This document shows positions 30,012 through 42,150 of a stretch of 64,000 nucleotides of DNA, in pieces (the first letter of the stretch is position 1; the number at the start of each line of letters is the position of its first letter). The position numbers and the translations under genes were made by a program. Under the pieces are notes generated by a model that was not told the origin of the DNA, did no database searches, and saw nothing but the letters and a program-made list of their open reading frames with translations. Source of the stretch: Dryomyza anilis (taxonomy: Eukaryota > Arthropoda > Insecta > Diptera > Dryomyzidae); assembly GCA_951804985.1 (NCBI GenBank), contig OX638130.1, forward strand, positions 108,884,040 to 108,948,039. Reading direction: 5' to 3'.

Positions 30012-32640
30012 AGAAAAGGTAATGAAGGTGAAGAATGTGAATAAGGTGAAGAAGGTGAAGAAGGTGAAGAAGGTGAAGAAGGTGAAGAAGGTGAAGAAGG
30101 TGAAGAAGGTGAAGAAGGTGAAGAAGGTGAAGAAAGTGAAGAAGGTGAAGAAGGTGAAGAAGGTGAAGAAGGTGAAGAAGGTGAAGAAGGTGAAGAAGGT
30201 GAAGAAGGTGAAGAAGGTGAAGAAGGTGAAGAAGGTGAAGAAGGTGAAGAAGGTGAAGAAGGTGAAGAAGGTGAAGAAGGTGAAGAAGGTGAAGAAGGTG
30301 AAGAAGGTGAAGAAGGTGAAGAAGGTGAAGAAGGTGAAGAAGGTGAAAGAAGGTGAAGAACGTGAAGAACGTGAAGATGGTGACGAAGGTGACGAAGGTG
30401 ACGAAGGTGAAGAAGGTGAAGAAGGTGAAGAAGGTGAAGAAGGTGAAGAAGGTGAAGAAGGTGAAGAACGTGAAGAACGTGAAGAACGTGAAGATGGTGA
30501 CGAAGGTGACGAAGGTGACGAAGGTGAAGAAGGTGAAGAAGGTGAAGAAGGTGAAGAAGGTGAAGAAGGTGAAGAAGGTGAAGAAGGTGAAGAAGGTGAA
30601 TAAGGTGAAGAAGGTGAAGAAGGTGAAGAAAGTGAAGAAGGTGAAGAAGGTGAAGAAGGTGAAGAAGGTGAAGAAGGTGAAGAAGGTGAAGAAGGTGAAG
30701 AAGGTGAAGAAGGTGAAGAAGGTGAAGAAGGTGAAGAAGGTGAAGAAGGTGAAGAAGGTGAAGAAGGTGAAGAAGGTGAAGAAGGTGAAGAAGGTGAAGA
30801 AGGTGAAGAAGGTGTAGAAGGTGTAGAAGGTGTAGAAGGTGAAGAAGTTGATGAAGATGGAGAAGGTGAAGAAGGTGAATAAGGTGAAGAAGGTGAAGAA
30901 GGTGAAGAAAGTGAAGAAGGTGAAGAAGGTGAATAAGGTGAAGAAGGTGAAGAAGGTGAAGAAAGTGAAGAAGGTGAAGAAGGTGAAGAAGGTGAAGAAG
31001 GTGAAGAAGGTGAAGAAGGTGAAGAAGGTGAAGAAGGTGAAGAAGGTGAAGAAGGTGAAGAAGGTGAAGAAGGTGAAGAAGGTGAAGAAGGTGAAGAAGG
31101 TGAAGAAGGTGAAGAAGGTGAAGAAGGTGAAGAAGGTGAAGAAGGTGAAGAAGGTGAAGAAGGTGAAGAAGGTGAAGAAGGTGAAGAAGGTGAAGAAGGT
31201 GAAGAAGGTGAAGAAGGTGAAGAAGGTGAAGAAGGTGAAGAAGGTGAAGAAGGTGAAGAAGGTGAAGAAGGTGAAGAAGATGAAGAAGGTGAAGAAGGTG
31301 AAGAAGGTGAAGAAGGTGATGAAGGTGAAGAAGGCGAAGAAGGCGAAGAAGGTGAAGAAGGTGAAGAAGGTGAAGTAGTCGAAGAAGGTGAAGTAGGTGA
31401 AGAAGGTGAAGAAAGTGACGAAGGTGAAGAAGGTGAAGAAGGTGAAGAAGGTGAAGAAGGTGAAGAAGGTGAAGAAGGTGAAGAAGGTGAAGAAGGTGAA
31501 GAAGGTGAAGAAGGTGACGAAGGTGAAGAAGGTGAAGAAGGTGAAGAAGGTGAAGAAGGTGAAGAAGGTGAAGAAGGTGAAGAAGGTGAAGAAGGTGAAT
31601 AAGGTGAAGAAGGTGAAGAAGGTGAAGAAAGTGAAGAAGGTGAAGAAGGTGAAGAAGGTGAAGAAGGTGAAGAAGGTGAAGAAGGTGAAGAAGGTGAAGA
31701 AGGTGAAGAAGGTGAAGAAGGTGAAGAAGGTGAAGAAGGTGAAGAAGGTGAAGAAGGTGAAGAAGGTGAAGAAGGTGAAGAAGGTGAAGAAGGTGAAGAA
31801 GGTGAAGAAGGTGAAGAAGGTGAAGAAGGTGAAGAAGGTGAAGAAGGTGAAGAAGGTGAAGAAGGTGAAGAAGGTGAAGAAGGTGAAGAAGGTGAAGAAG
31901 GTGAAGAAGGTGAAGAAGGTGAAGAAGATGAAGAAGGTGAAGAAGGTGAAGAAGGTGAAGAAGGTGATGAAGGTGAAGAAGGCGAAGAAGGCGAAGAAGG
32001 TGAAGAAGGTGAAGAAGGTGAAGTAGTCGAAGAAGGTGAAGTAGGTGAAGAAGGTGAAGAAAGTGAAGAAGGCGAAAAAGGTGAAGAAAGTGAAGAATGT
32101 GAAGAAGGTGAAGAGAGTGAAGAAGGTGAAGAAGGTGAAGAGAGTGAAGAAGGTGAAGAAAGTGAAGAAGGTGAAGAAGGAGAAGAAGGTGAAGAAGGTG
32201 AAGAAGGTGAAGAAGGCGAAGAATGTGAAGAAGGTGAAGAAGGTGAAGAAGGTGAAGAAGGTGAAGAAGGTGAAGAATGTGAAGAAAGTGAAGAGAGTGA
32301 AGAAGGTGAAGAAGGTGAAGAAGGTGAAGAAGGTGAAGAAGGTGAAGAAGGTGAAGAAGGTGAAGAAGGTGAAGAAGGTGAAGAAGGTGAAGAAGGTGAA
32401 GAAGGTGTAGAAGGTGTAGAAGGTGTAGAAGGTGAAGAAGTTGATGAAGATGGAGAAGGAGATGAAAGTAAAGAATAACGCGACGAAGGTAAAGAAGGTA
32501 AAAAAGGTAAAGAAGGAGAAAATGGTGAAAAAGTTAAAGAAAGTAAAGAATGTGAAGAAGGTAAAGGTTGAAGAAGGTTAAGACGGTGATACAGGTAAAG
32601 AAGTTGACAAAGGCGATAAGGCGATGAAGAAATAGTAATT
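30012..32640. repeat. 9-bp minisatellite (GGTGAAGAA)n, 2.6 kb
   Basis: Nearly pure GGTGAAGAA units run from about 30030 to 32410, then decay (AAGGTAAAGAA variants) to 32640. Variant patches recur at lags that are multiples of 9. GAAGATG...AAGTAGTCGA recurs at 31276/31924 (648 bp). The triple GGTGTAGAA followed by GTTGATGAAGATGG recurs at 30811/32404 (1,593 bp). GTGAAGATGGTGACGAAGG recurs at 30371/30488 (117 bp). Frames of VKK, GEE, SSP and FFT are open for up to 918 codons only because the unit is 9 bp and lacks stops in those frames. Confidence 0.97.
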
Positions 32641-33985
32641 TGATTTTTCACAGCTCATAACTTTGTTGTTGTGGAAAAATAATAAAAAAAACACTATTTA
32701 GTTTTTTTAGTATATTTCTCATGACTATCTCTCCACAAAATATCATCAAAATCGGAAGACATCGTGCCAAAATTGATAAGTCTGAGGTGAAATTACAGAG
32801 ATGTAATATTGATTTCTCATTTTTTTAATATGGAATGATGCAAATATGGAATGATAAATATATAAAAATACCTATTTAATACAAATGTAGTTATACTTAA
32901 TATTAATGTAGTTAAATTGTGCAGTTATTTTATGTAGTTGGTTTCCATACAGAAAGAACTACATAAATAAAAACAAAAATGTATTTATTTTAAATAGACA
33001 ATATTCTTTAATTTTAACAATGTATTTTTGTTTGTACTATTTAAAGTAAATTTCTATAATTAGAAAAACAGAAATTTTCACAAATATTAATTCAAACAGA
33101 ACATTTAAGTTTATTTTTTTTTTTTTTTTGTAAATCAAATTCATTAAGAAAAAAGTTAAATATAAGATTTTTTTTTTATTTCTTTATACTTCAATATTTA
33201 TAATATATTGAAATCATTGTAAAATTTTAAATGAAATTTAAAATCATGCGTAATATTTACAAAGTTTCTACATTATTTCTTTCGTCTAATGGTGCATGTT
33301 ACAGATTACGTGTTTGCTATATTTTCAAGATTTATTTTTTTGTTTTCTCGTTATGCTTAAATTGTTCAAAATATATCGCATCGCACATTATTGAATCGTT
33401 TTCGAAAGTAAAATAAACGACACACATGAGTGAAAACAAAATCACCCACAAAATTATAACAACCTTCCCCCAAAGGGGGCGCGTACAAACAATGTGTGTT
33501 TTTTGTGAATTTATATAAAAATTATAAAATATTTTATATTTAGGTTTGTAAGCAGACAATTTATTAAAGCACAAAGATTTGACACTGGCTGGGTTGGGAT
33601 TTTCGGATTCCATAGATGGGGAATAGATGTGGTTGGAGGACTGGTGAAAATGAGCCGTTGAAAATGTGCAGAAATATGAAAATGCATAATGGAAATTTAT
33701 TGCCTTATTTACATTTTATGTGTGGAAATATATTGTATAGTTTTTTTTCCTCTTTGTTGTTGTCCCTGTTGTTGCTGTTAAGTGAGCTTGACAAATTGTA
33801 CGGGTGGCTGGGTGTCTGAGCGTTTGGCTATATGTGTTAAACGCTATGAGAATTATGTATTTAAAAACACCAAAATGAAATATAAATAAAAAAAAATTAA
33901 GCGGTCTGTTTACTGTTTGCATTGGAGCAAACTAGGCGGAAAACCACATCGTAATGCAACAAGGATAAATATATTACACTATGAA
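32641..33985. other. AT-rich DNA, no gene recognised
   Basis: Mostly A/T-rich. CCCCCAAAGGGGGCGCG at 33468-33484 is a small GC palindrome. The frames at 33231-33416, 33332-33613, 33616-33819 and 33716-33922 overlap on both strands and show no domain. Confidence 0.4.
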
Positions 33986-33989
33986 TTAC

Positions 33990-35300
33990 ATATATTTAAA
34001 TGGCACAATTTAGAGTGTAAAAAATTAGTGTAATTAAATAATTATTAAATGATATTTAAATTATAATTAAATCATAATTAAACTATTATTTAATTATAAT
34101 TAATTTATATTTAAATTATTATTTAATTATAATTAAATTATAATTAAATTATAATGACTTTATAATTAAATTATAATTAAATTATAATTATATTGTAATT
34201 AAATTATAATTAAATTATAATTAAATTATAATTAAAATATAAATAAATTATAATTAAATTATAATTAAATTATAATTAAATTATAATTAAATTATAGTTA
34301 AATTATAATTATATTGTAATTAAATTATAATTAAATTATAATTAAAATATAAATAAATTATAATTATATTATAATTAAATTATAATTAAATTATAATTAA
34401 ATTATAATTAAATTATAATTAAATTATTATTAAATTTAATTAAATTATATTTAATTATTAATTTATAATTAAATTGTAATTAAATTATAATTATAATTTA
34501 ATTATAATTAAAATATGATTAAATTATAATTAAATTATAATTAAATGATATTTAAATTATAATTAAATCATAATTAAATTATAATTAAATTATAATTAAA
34601 TTATAATTAAATTATAATTAAATTATAATTAAATTATAATTAAATTATAATTAATATATAATTAAATTATAATTAAATTATAAATAAATTATAATAAAAT
34701 TATAATTAAATTATGATTAAATTATAATTAAATTATAATTAAATTATAATTAAATTATAATTAAATTATAATTAAAATATAATTAAATTATAATTAAATT
34801 ATAATTAAGTTATAATTAAATTATAATTAAATTATAATTAAATTATAATTAAATTATTATTAAATTTAATTAAATTATATTTAATTATTAATTTATAATT
34901 AAATTGTAATTAAATTATAATTATAATTTAATTATAATTAAAATATGATTAAATTATAATTAAATTATAATTAAATGATATTTAAATTATAATTAAATCA
35001 TAATTAAATTATAATTAAATTATAATTAAATTATTATTAAATTATAATTAAATTATTATTAAATTATAATGGAATTAAATTATAATTCATTTATAATTTA
35101 ATTATAATTTAATTATAATTTAATTATAATTTAATTATAATTTAATTATAATTTAATTATAATTTAATTATAATTTAATTATAATTTAGTTATAATTTAA
35201 TTCTAATTTAATTACAATTACATTATAATTAAATTATAATTAAATTATAACTAAATTTTGAATAAATTTATTATAATTATAATTAAATTATATTGATAAA
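33990..35300. repeat. 11-bp AT satellite (AAATTATAATT)n with an orientation switch
   Basis: Pure A/T array of AAATTATAATT units with ATTTAAATTATAATT-type variants. A variant patch (TTATTAAATTTAATTAAATT ... ATATGATTAAATT ... AAATCATAATT) is repeated 430 bp apart (34431 and 34861). At about 35085 the array switches to AATTATAATTT, the reverse complement of the unit, until about 35215, then switches back. This gives an inverted array with fold-back potential. Confidence 0.93.
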
Positions 35301-36540
35301 CTTGAAATCAATTCTTTATAAAAACTTTTTTTTTTTAATATTATAGATTTTATTTTTTCATTTTATAGTATTTATCAAATTTTACAAAATATTTTTTATA
35401 AATTATTCTCGTGTTAATTTCCAAATTCAACCATGCAGCATTTAACGTAAATTGCAAACTTTCGTTTTAGTTTAAACCAAGCTAAAACTATTTCCGGCGC
35501 AACACCGGAAACTGAAAACGAAAATAGTCAGCCGGAAGTGCCGAAAATAAAACCAAGACCAACGCCAAGAGGGTTAAAGGGTGCCGAAAATATAACGCGC
35601 ACGAAACTGTGAATAAAGTTTATAAACGTGCCACAAATTTTAATAGTTTTATTTTTTCGTATTATTCACAGTGAATATTAGCATTTATTACTCAAGCCAC
35701 GTTGTCGATACTATTCTGTCTCACATGCCCATTTTTTTGTTTTTGGCGTGGGTACAAACGGGCCAAATGTTAGAAACCAACTTTCAACACGATGCAAAAA
35801 ATAAAAATTACACAAGCAAATATATCGCTTCGTTGGCAGGTTGCAATAGTCTGACCTAGAATGTGATAACAGACAATATGTTAAATATGCCTTGCACTAT
35901 AGGAATTTGCAGTTTAAACGGGTGACATGGATGGATGGGGGAGTATAAGTTTTGAGAAATACGTGCTCACTTGTTAACAAGTGGGTTCTATTCCATTTTT
36001 TCTCTCTGTTAAACTAACTGCTGGAGATACTGAAATGTAATACGACAAACTATGTGGAGGTGTGGAAAATTATGGGGAAACTACTGCTGTAAAATTAAAA
36101 AAAAAACTATGGGGAGTATTACATAAGGGAGTAAAATGAAAATCTTTGGTTCGTGCACGGAGTTAATGCAAAATTAGTCAAGAAAAAAATAAAATTGTAC
36201 GCATAATTGCATTTCTTCGAATTTATGTTGAAGCAATAAAATATAGATGAAAATGGACAATAATAGTTACCATAACTACACGTAGTTGATGTAGAGTTTA
36301 GCAACATTTCTGATTCTATTTTTATCAACGAGATCCAAGATAGAAACAAAGTGAAATCCTTTAAAAGAAAACATATAGAAAATCTGAATTATTATAAAAC
36401 TATATCATACAACTCTATTATTATGTAGGAACTTTATTCAATCTTGGAAAAAATAGAAAATTACAAAAAAATATATTTTAAATTTTTTGTATAGTATCGA
36501 AACCGTAAAATTCAAAATTGATTTGTTTTTAAATTCCAAT
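35301..36540. other. AT-rich DNA with a GC hairpin
   Basis: 35455-35640 is of higher complexity and contains TTTCCGG (35491-35497) and CCGGAAA (35505-35511), a perfect 7-bp stem with a 7-nt loop. TATTATTCACAG at 35661-35672 looks like a splice acceptor but no exon can be supported after it. The rest is featureless. Confidence 0.35.
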
Positions 36541-37035
36541 ATAAAGGTAATGTTTACAGTACCAGTTTTAAATATGTTTACATTGTATGTCTTCAGGTTC
36601 CATTAACCAATTTAAAAGCGCTCTAAAATTAGAGTCATAAAGGAGACCAATTTTTGAGTGTTTTTTTTTTGAACAAAAATATTTTTTTCAGACAAATTTT
36701 TTTCGAAATTTTTTTTTTGTTTTTATTTATAATTTTTTTTCAAAAAACAGTTCCAGTTTTAAATGTTTTTATATTTTATGTCTTCTGGTTCCATTAATCA
36801 ATTTAAAAGCGCTCTGAAATTAAAGTCATAAAGGAGACCAATTTTTGAGTGTTTTTTTTTTAATTTTTTTTTTTTTTTTTTGAAAAATATTATTTTTTGT
36901 ATAATTATAAAGGTAATGTTTACAGTTTCAGTTTTAAATGTGTTTAAATTGTCTGTCTTCAGGTTCAAGTTTTTCTCCCATTAACCAATTTAAAGCGTTG
37001 TGAAATTAGAGTCATAAAAGAGACCAATTTTTTAG
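36541..37035. repeat. Imperfect ~180-bp triplicate repeat
   Basis: Three copies of CAGTTTTAAATRTGTTTA..TTGT, TGTCTTCAGGTTCCATTAA, AATTTAAAAGCGCTCT and AGAGTCATAAAGGAGACCAA start near 36558, 36751 and 36928. They are separated by T-runs. The third copy has a small insertion (AAGTTTTTCTCC). Part of the motif also occurs at 2513. Non-coding. Confidence 0.8.
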
Positions 37036-37218
37036 TATTTTTTTATAACAATTTATTTTTGAAAACATTTATTTTTAGAAATTTTTGTTCGAAAAAAAAA
37101 TTTTTTTTTGATAATATTTTTTTTTTGATAAAAAAAATTATTGCATTATTTTTGAGTGTTTTTTTTAACAATTTTTTTTTGAAAAACAATTTTTTTTGAT
37201 AATATTTTTTTCGATAAA

Positions 37219-37722
37219 AACCCAAACTTCAAAATTGAAAAAATGCAAAATTAAAAAAAGCATCTAGACAGTACACAGAACAGAAATTTATCAATATGAT
37301 GAATTTATTCATAAATATTATTAATTTTTAGGCCAACTACCAGATTTATCATATTAATACTACCGTTCATTAAATGAAATATTGATGAATGCATTCATTA
37401 AATATATGAAATTATTCATACTATTGAATATTATACATATTCATAAATTAAAAAAAAAACTATTCATTGATATTATGATTATTTTCATCAATATGACGAT
37501 TCCAATTCATTGTATTGCATATTTCGTTCTTCACTATGATGTTGAATAGTATGAATAATTTCATATATTTAATGAACGGTAGAATTAATATGATGAATCT
37601 GGTAGTTGGCCAAAAATTCATAATATTTATGAATAAATTCATCATATTGATAAATTTCTGTTCTGTGTACTGTCTAGATGCTTTTTTTAATTTTGCATTT
37701 TTTCAATTTTGAAGTTTGGGTT
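37219..37722. mobile_element. ~500-bp near-palindrome containing the AT-rich palindromic element (copy C)
   Basis: Left arm: ACCCAAACTTCAAAATTG, AAAGCATCTAGACAGTAC, ACAGAACAGAAATTTATC, TTCATAAATATT, ACTACCAGATTTATCATATT, ACCGTTCATTAA. The right arm is the same in complement, ending GAAGTTTGGGTT. The arms are about 220 bp with a small indel near the inner end (TGAAATATTGATGAATGCAT only on the left). The inner 37280-37665 is related to copies A and B. The outer ~60 bp (to the TCTAGA block) is not part of those copies, so either the element is larger here or its flank was inverted and duplicated with it. Confidence 0.85.
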
Positions 37723-38335
37723 CCTCCAAACGACCAGGTATTTTTCGTATAAAGTAAAGTGTCAACTATGCGCTATGTGACTTTAATGGGTTAAAATAAA
37801 ACATGTACCGCTCATAATGTGAGGTTCTTCAAAGTCATGTTGTTAAACAATTAATATTATTATTAGAAATTAAATAAAGAAATTAAATTCGGGCTTTTCC
37901 AAGTGTCGTAATCAACTTGATTTCCCCCTTGCCACAGTAACGTGGAGCCTGAATCGTTTACCTAACTCGGATAGCCCTATGTTTAACTCACAATTTTGAT
38001 AAATCAGTTTAAACAGCAGAATTTCTATTTCGGGATTCTTTAATAATATAACTAAAAATAACAAACAAATTTTACAATATATTTTCTAAAATAAATATTT
38101 GAAAAATATTAAAAAAAAGTTGCATTCATAAAGTAGTGCTTAATTTTCAATTTTATACAACGTATATTTTATAAAATGTATGATAAAATACTGACTTGAA
38201 TTAAATTAAAAACATATTAAATACTAATATAGTATTTTTTGCTATCCCTGCATCCTTGAGCACTGCACTCACTCACTTGCAGAGTGAATCTAACAGGATT
38301 TATATTTTTCATACAGTTATAAACAAGAATGAAAG
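37723..38335. other. No recognisable feature
   Basis: AT-rich, apparently single-copy. Confidence 0.4.
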
Positions 38336-39070
38336 TTGTAGAGACATAAAAGAGCGCCGGAGAGCGCTTATTTTTTGCGGCGAAAAACAATTATCTCTCT
38401 GAAAACAAACACTCTCTCTCTATACTCTCCTATTACACACTAGAACTGCGCTCATTGTGTGTGTAAACTCTCTGTATTGCTTCTCATTTGTGCATTGATT
38501 CAAGGCCACATTCGTTGCCTGTAAAATTTATCTCATTTTTATTTTTATCTATTTTCTTTATATCGTTTTCTTGTTTTCTGTATTTTATTTTGTCCTTGTT
38601 TCAATACTACTTATTTTGTTTATGTGTTTCATTTTATATTTCTATTTGTTTTCAGCGCTTTCATCTGTGCAGCAATTTCTTGATTGTTTATGTTTTTGTT
38701 AAATTTTTATCGCAGTTGTTTTTGCGCACATCCTATATCCTCCTTTTCGTCCTTTGTTGTTTTGCTCATTGTCGCCTGTTTGGCAGCTGAGTAATGCCAA
38801 CGCTTTATTTTTTCCTTTTTTTTTTATTTCTACTTTTTTTTATTGTATGTGTCTCCGCTTAGTTTGTTTGGAACCTTCATTGTCGTTGCTCTCACATGTC
38901 CTTCCAATAGCTGTCAATGTCCTTTTGTAGTGCTGCTATCCAGAGCAGTCATCATGACGCCAGTGACTACTTTTTGTGGGTCACAAATTTCTACATTTGA
39001 AGGACCAAAAACAAACAAAAATAAAAATCCAAAAAGACATTTAAAAATATTTGTGCAATTCCGAAATAGT
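38336..39070. other. Unique, less AT-rich segment with GAGA/CTCT motifs
   Basis: 38336-38480 contains AGAGCGCCGGAGAGCGCT and (CT)n runs (CACTCTCTCTCTATACTCTC). These resemble GAGA-factor-type sites found at some fly promoters, but no transcript start can be placed. The T-rich 100-codon frame at 38488-38790 is hydrophobic by composition. 38843-39097 has moderate complexity with no domain. No gene is called. Confidence 0.25.
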
Positions 39071-39075
39071 TGCAA

Positions 39076-40250
39076 CGAAAAAATTGAAATGAGTTGAAAT
39101 GAATTGAAATGAATTGAAATGAATTGAAATGAATTGAAATAAATTGAAATGAATTGAAATTAATTGAAATGAATTGAAATGAAATGAATTGAAATGAATT
39201 GAAATGAATTGAAATGAATTGAAATGAATTGAAATGAATTGAAATGAATTGAAATGAATTGAAATGAATTGAAATGAATTGAAATGAATTGAAATGAATT
39301 GAAATGAATTGAAATGAATTGAAATGAATTGAAATGAATTGAAATGAATTGAAATGAATTGAAATGAATTGAAATGAATTGAAATGAATTGAAATGAATT
39401 GAAATGAATTGAAATGAATTGAAATGAATTGAAATGAATTTAAATGAATTGAAATGAATTGAAATGAATTGAAATGAATTGAAATGAATTGAAATGAATT
39501 GAAATGAATTGAAATGAATTGAAATGAATTGAAATGAATTGAAATGAATTGAAATGAATTGAAATGAATTGAAATGAATTGAAATGAATTGAAATGAATT
39601 GAAATGAATTGAAATGAATTGAAATGAATTGAAATGAATTGAAATGAATTGAAATGAATTGAAATGAATTGAAATGAATTGAAATGAATTGAAATGAATT
39701 GAAATGAATTAAAATGAATTGAAATGAATTGAAATGAATTGAAATGAATTGAAATGAATTGAAATGAATTGAAATGAATTGAAATGAATTGAAATGAATT
39801 GAAATGAATTGAAATGAATTGAAATGAAATGAATTGAATTGAATTGAATTGAAATGAATTGAAGTGAATTGCAGTGAATTGAAATGAATGGAAATTAATT
39901 GAAATGAATCGAAATGAATTGAAATGAATTGAAATGAATTGAAATGAATTGAAATGAAATGAATTGAATTGAATTCAATTGAAATGAATTGAATTGAATT
40001 CAATTGAAATGAATTGAAATGAAGTTAATTGAAATTAATTGAAATAAATTGCAATGAATTAAAATTATTTGAAATGAAATGAAAAGAACAAAAATGAATT
40101 AAAATAAACTGAAATAAAATATTTTCAATTGATATATATTGAATTTGATCGATTCCAATTGAAATGAATTGAAACAAATTGACATCAATTGGGAATGTGG
40201 ATCTAATTAAAATCAATTATAATGATTTGAAACGAAATCCAATAAAATTA
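39076..40250. repeat. 10-bp satellite (GAAATGAATT)n
   Basis: About 75 nearly perfect GAAATGAATT units from 39086 to 39830, then units with ATTGAATTGAATT and AAATTAATTG variants that decay by about 40250. A phase jump (GAAATGAAATGAATT) occurs at 39175, 39825 and 39950. The His/Phe/Asn/Ser-rich minus frames at 39440-40003 and 40025-40216 are repeat by-products. Confidence 0.97.
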
Positions 40251-41750
40251 AATTTTGTATTTATTACAAAATTAAAACACAACTATTATACGCAATAACA
40301 AGAAAATAAAATAAATGTCAATACAAGTGATTTAAGGATAAAAATGTAAATACTAAAAAGAATGTCTCACACATTTGAGAATTCACATAAAAATCAATGT
40401 GTCTGTGTAGTATTGACAGTAGTGCGATATTATATGTATGTATATGTGACCCACGAGGCACCAAAATCTTGATAATTCCAATGGCTAGTGCAAATAAAAA
40501 ATGGGCAACAATAATAAATATAACCAAAAAAAAAAAAAAGGCCAACTAGTACCCAAATAAAAGTACTATGGTTCGCATACAAAAATGAATGAGTGTCATC
40601 TGGATGGTCGTTAAAATGGAGCAGGACTCTGAATCAAAGTGTAAAGATATTTGTGTGTGTGTGTAAGAGTCCACTTCACAGTGTCTGTCTGGCTGGCTCT
40701 GTTTGTGTTTTGTGAGTATTACATATTGAACAGCACAATATTTTTTTTATACTTTGACTGGTACTGGCTACTGCTTTCAGTCTGCATCCTGTCGTGGCAC
40801 TCGTCCAATTCACTTTGAGCAACGAACAGACAGGATCCTGGACGTCACACAAATTGCCACCGAAATATTGCCGCATGGCGGTAACCATTAAAAATTTATT
40901 TATTTGTTCACTTTTTATTTTTATCTTTGCTGTGCTCTCTTTTCGAATATTTTCATGCCATAAAATTATCGTTTGTGCACTACAGGATTGTTCAATACTC
41001 TATGGTTGTTGATGATGCTTTTTTCTGGACCTTAATTATCAGGAATATAACAAAATGTATAAATTTAAAATATATAAAATATAAAAATTTAAAACCTTTT
41101 GTAGATTTACAAAAAAATCACATATATAAATTTCAAATATATAAAATTTTAAATCCATAAATTTAAAAAAACATTAGAATAAAAAAATGTATAACATTAA
41201 AAAATTTAATTCGCATAAATATCCAGAATTAGTCTACCGGTGGTATGAGGTTTCAATATTTCAAAATTTCTGTCTGATTCATCTGCCATCTCTACTTTGA
41301 ATTCATGTTCGACTTTGATAGCCGCCATGACAGCCTAAATGGCCGACGGAGCAGCACTCAGGACTCATAATGCAAAGTGAAAATTCAGAACGACTTCTTG
41401 ACAGCAAAAACAAACAGAGAAGTGAAACTTTTAGTCAGTTTTGTTTTTCTTACAACTTTTTTTCTTTTACTTGCTTTTCTTTCTGTTTATTTTCAACTTC
41501 TATATTAACTTCTGCTTCTTTTACTCCTTTTCCTTGAAATCGCTGCTGTGCAATTTTAAAAGGATACAAATTACGTGATCACTTTGTTGACGTGACTGGT
41601 ACTGTGCGCTGTCTCAACTGGATTTGCGCTACTTTCATATTGGCAACAGCTGCTGGTGTTGTAGCGTTAATTCTACGAAATTCCATAATTAGCTGGCAGA
41701 AAAATAGGCTGCCAACTAATATTCCAATTCATAGTTAATTCTTTTAGTTA
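40251..41750. other. Mostly unique DNA
   Basis: 40560-40900 and 41220-41700 are of higher complexity (GGATCCTGGACGTCAC; CAGCCTAAATGGCCGACGGAG) and free of repeats. 41040-41215 is an A/T-rich patch with repeated ATATATAAAATT. The 40676-40888 and 40794-41012 frames overlap on opposite strands without domains. Nothing can be named. Confidence 0.35.
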
Positions 41751-41754
41751 TTTT

Positions 41755-42150
41755 AGTCCTTTTTGTTTTTTAGTTCTTTTAGTTCTTTTAGTTCTTTTAG
41801 TTCTTTTAGTTCTTTTAGTTCTTTTAGTTCTTTTAGTTCTTTTAGTTCTTTTAGTTCCTTTAGTTCTTTAAGTTCTTTTAGTTCTTTTAGTTCTTTTAGT
41901 TCTTTTAGTTCCTTTAGTTCTTTTAGTTCTTTTAGTTCTTTAAGTTCTTTTAGTTCGTTTAGTTCTTTTAGTTCTTTTAGTTCTTTTAGTTCTTTTAGTT
42001 CTTTTAGTTCTTTTAGTTCTTTTAGTTCTTTTAGTTCTTTTAGTTCTTTTAGTTATTTAAGTTCTTTTAGTTCTTTTAGTTCTTATTGTTCTTTTATTTC
42101 TTTTAGTTCTTTTAGTTTTTTAGTTCTTTTAAATCTTTTAGTAATTTTAG
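41755..42150. repeat. 9-bp minisatellite (TTTTAGTTC)n
   Basis: About 40 copies of TTTTAGTTC with a few CTTTAGTTC and TTTAAGTTC variants, decaying to TTTTAAATC and TTTTAGATC at the 3' side. The Ser-Ser-Phe repeat frame at 41763-42203 is a by-product of the 9-bp unit. Confidence 0.96.

Noticed and set aside
30022..32410. Plus-strand Val-Lys-Lys and Gly-Glu-Glu frames
   Set aside because: Same 9-bp array in other frames; each ends at the next indel or TAA variant.
29895..32651. 918-codon minus-strand frame of Ser-Ser-Pro repeats
   Set aside because: It is the 9-bp GGTGAAGAA array read in one stop-free frame. The frame slips to Phe-Phe-Thr after a 1-bp indel, and plus-strand frames are equally open. 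The non-repeat ends show no domain.
38488..38790. 100-codon hydrophobic frame resembling a multi-pass membrane protein
   Set aside because: T-rich composition explains it; no splice context or recognisable family.
39440..40216. His/Phe/Asn/Ser-rich minus-strand frames
   Set aside because: 10-bp GAAATGAATT satellite; unit count, not selection, keeps the frame open.
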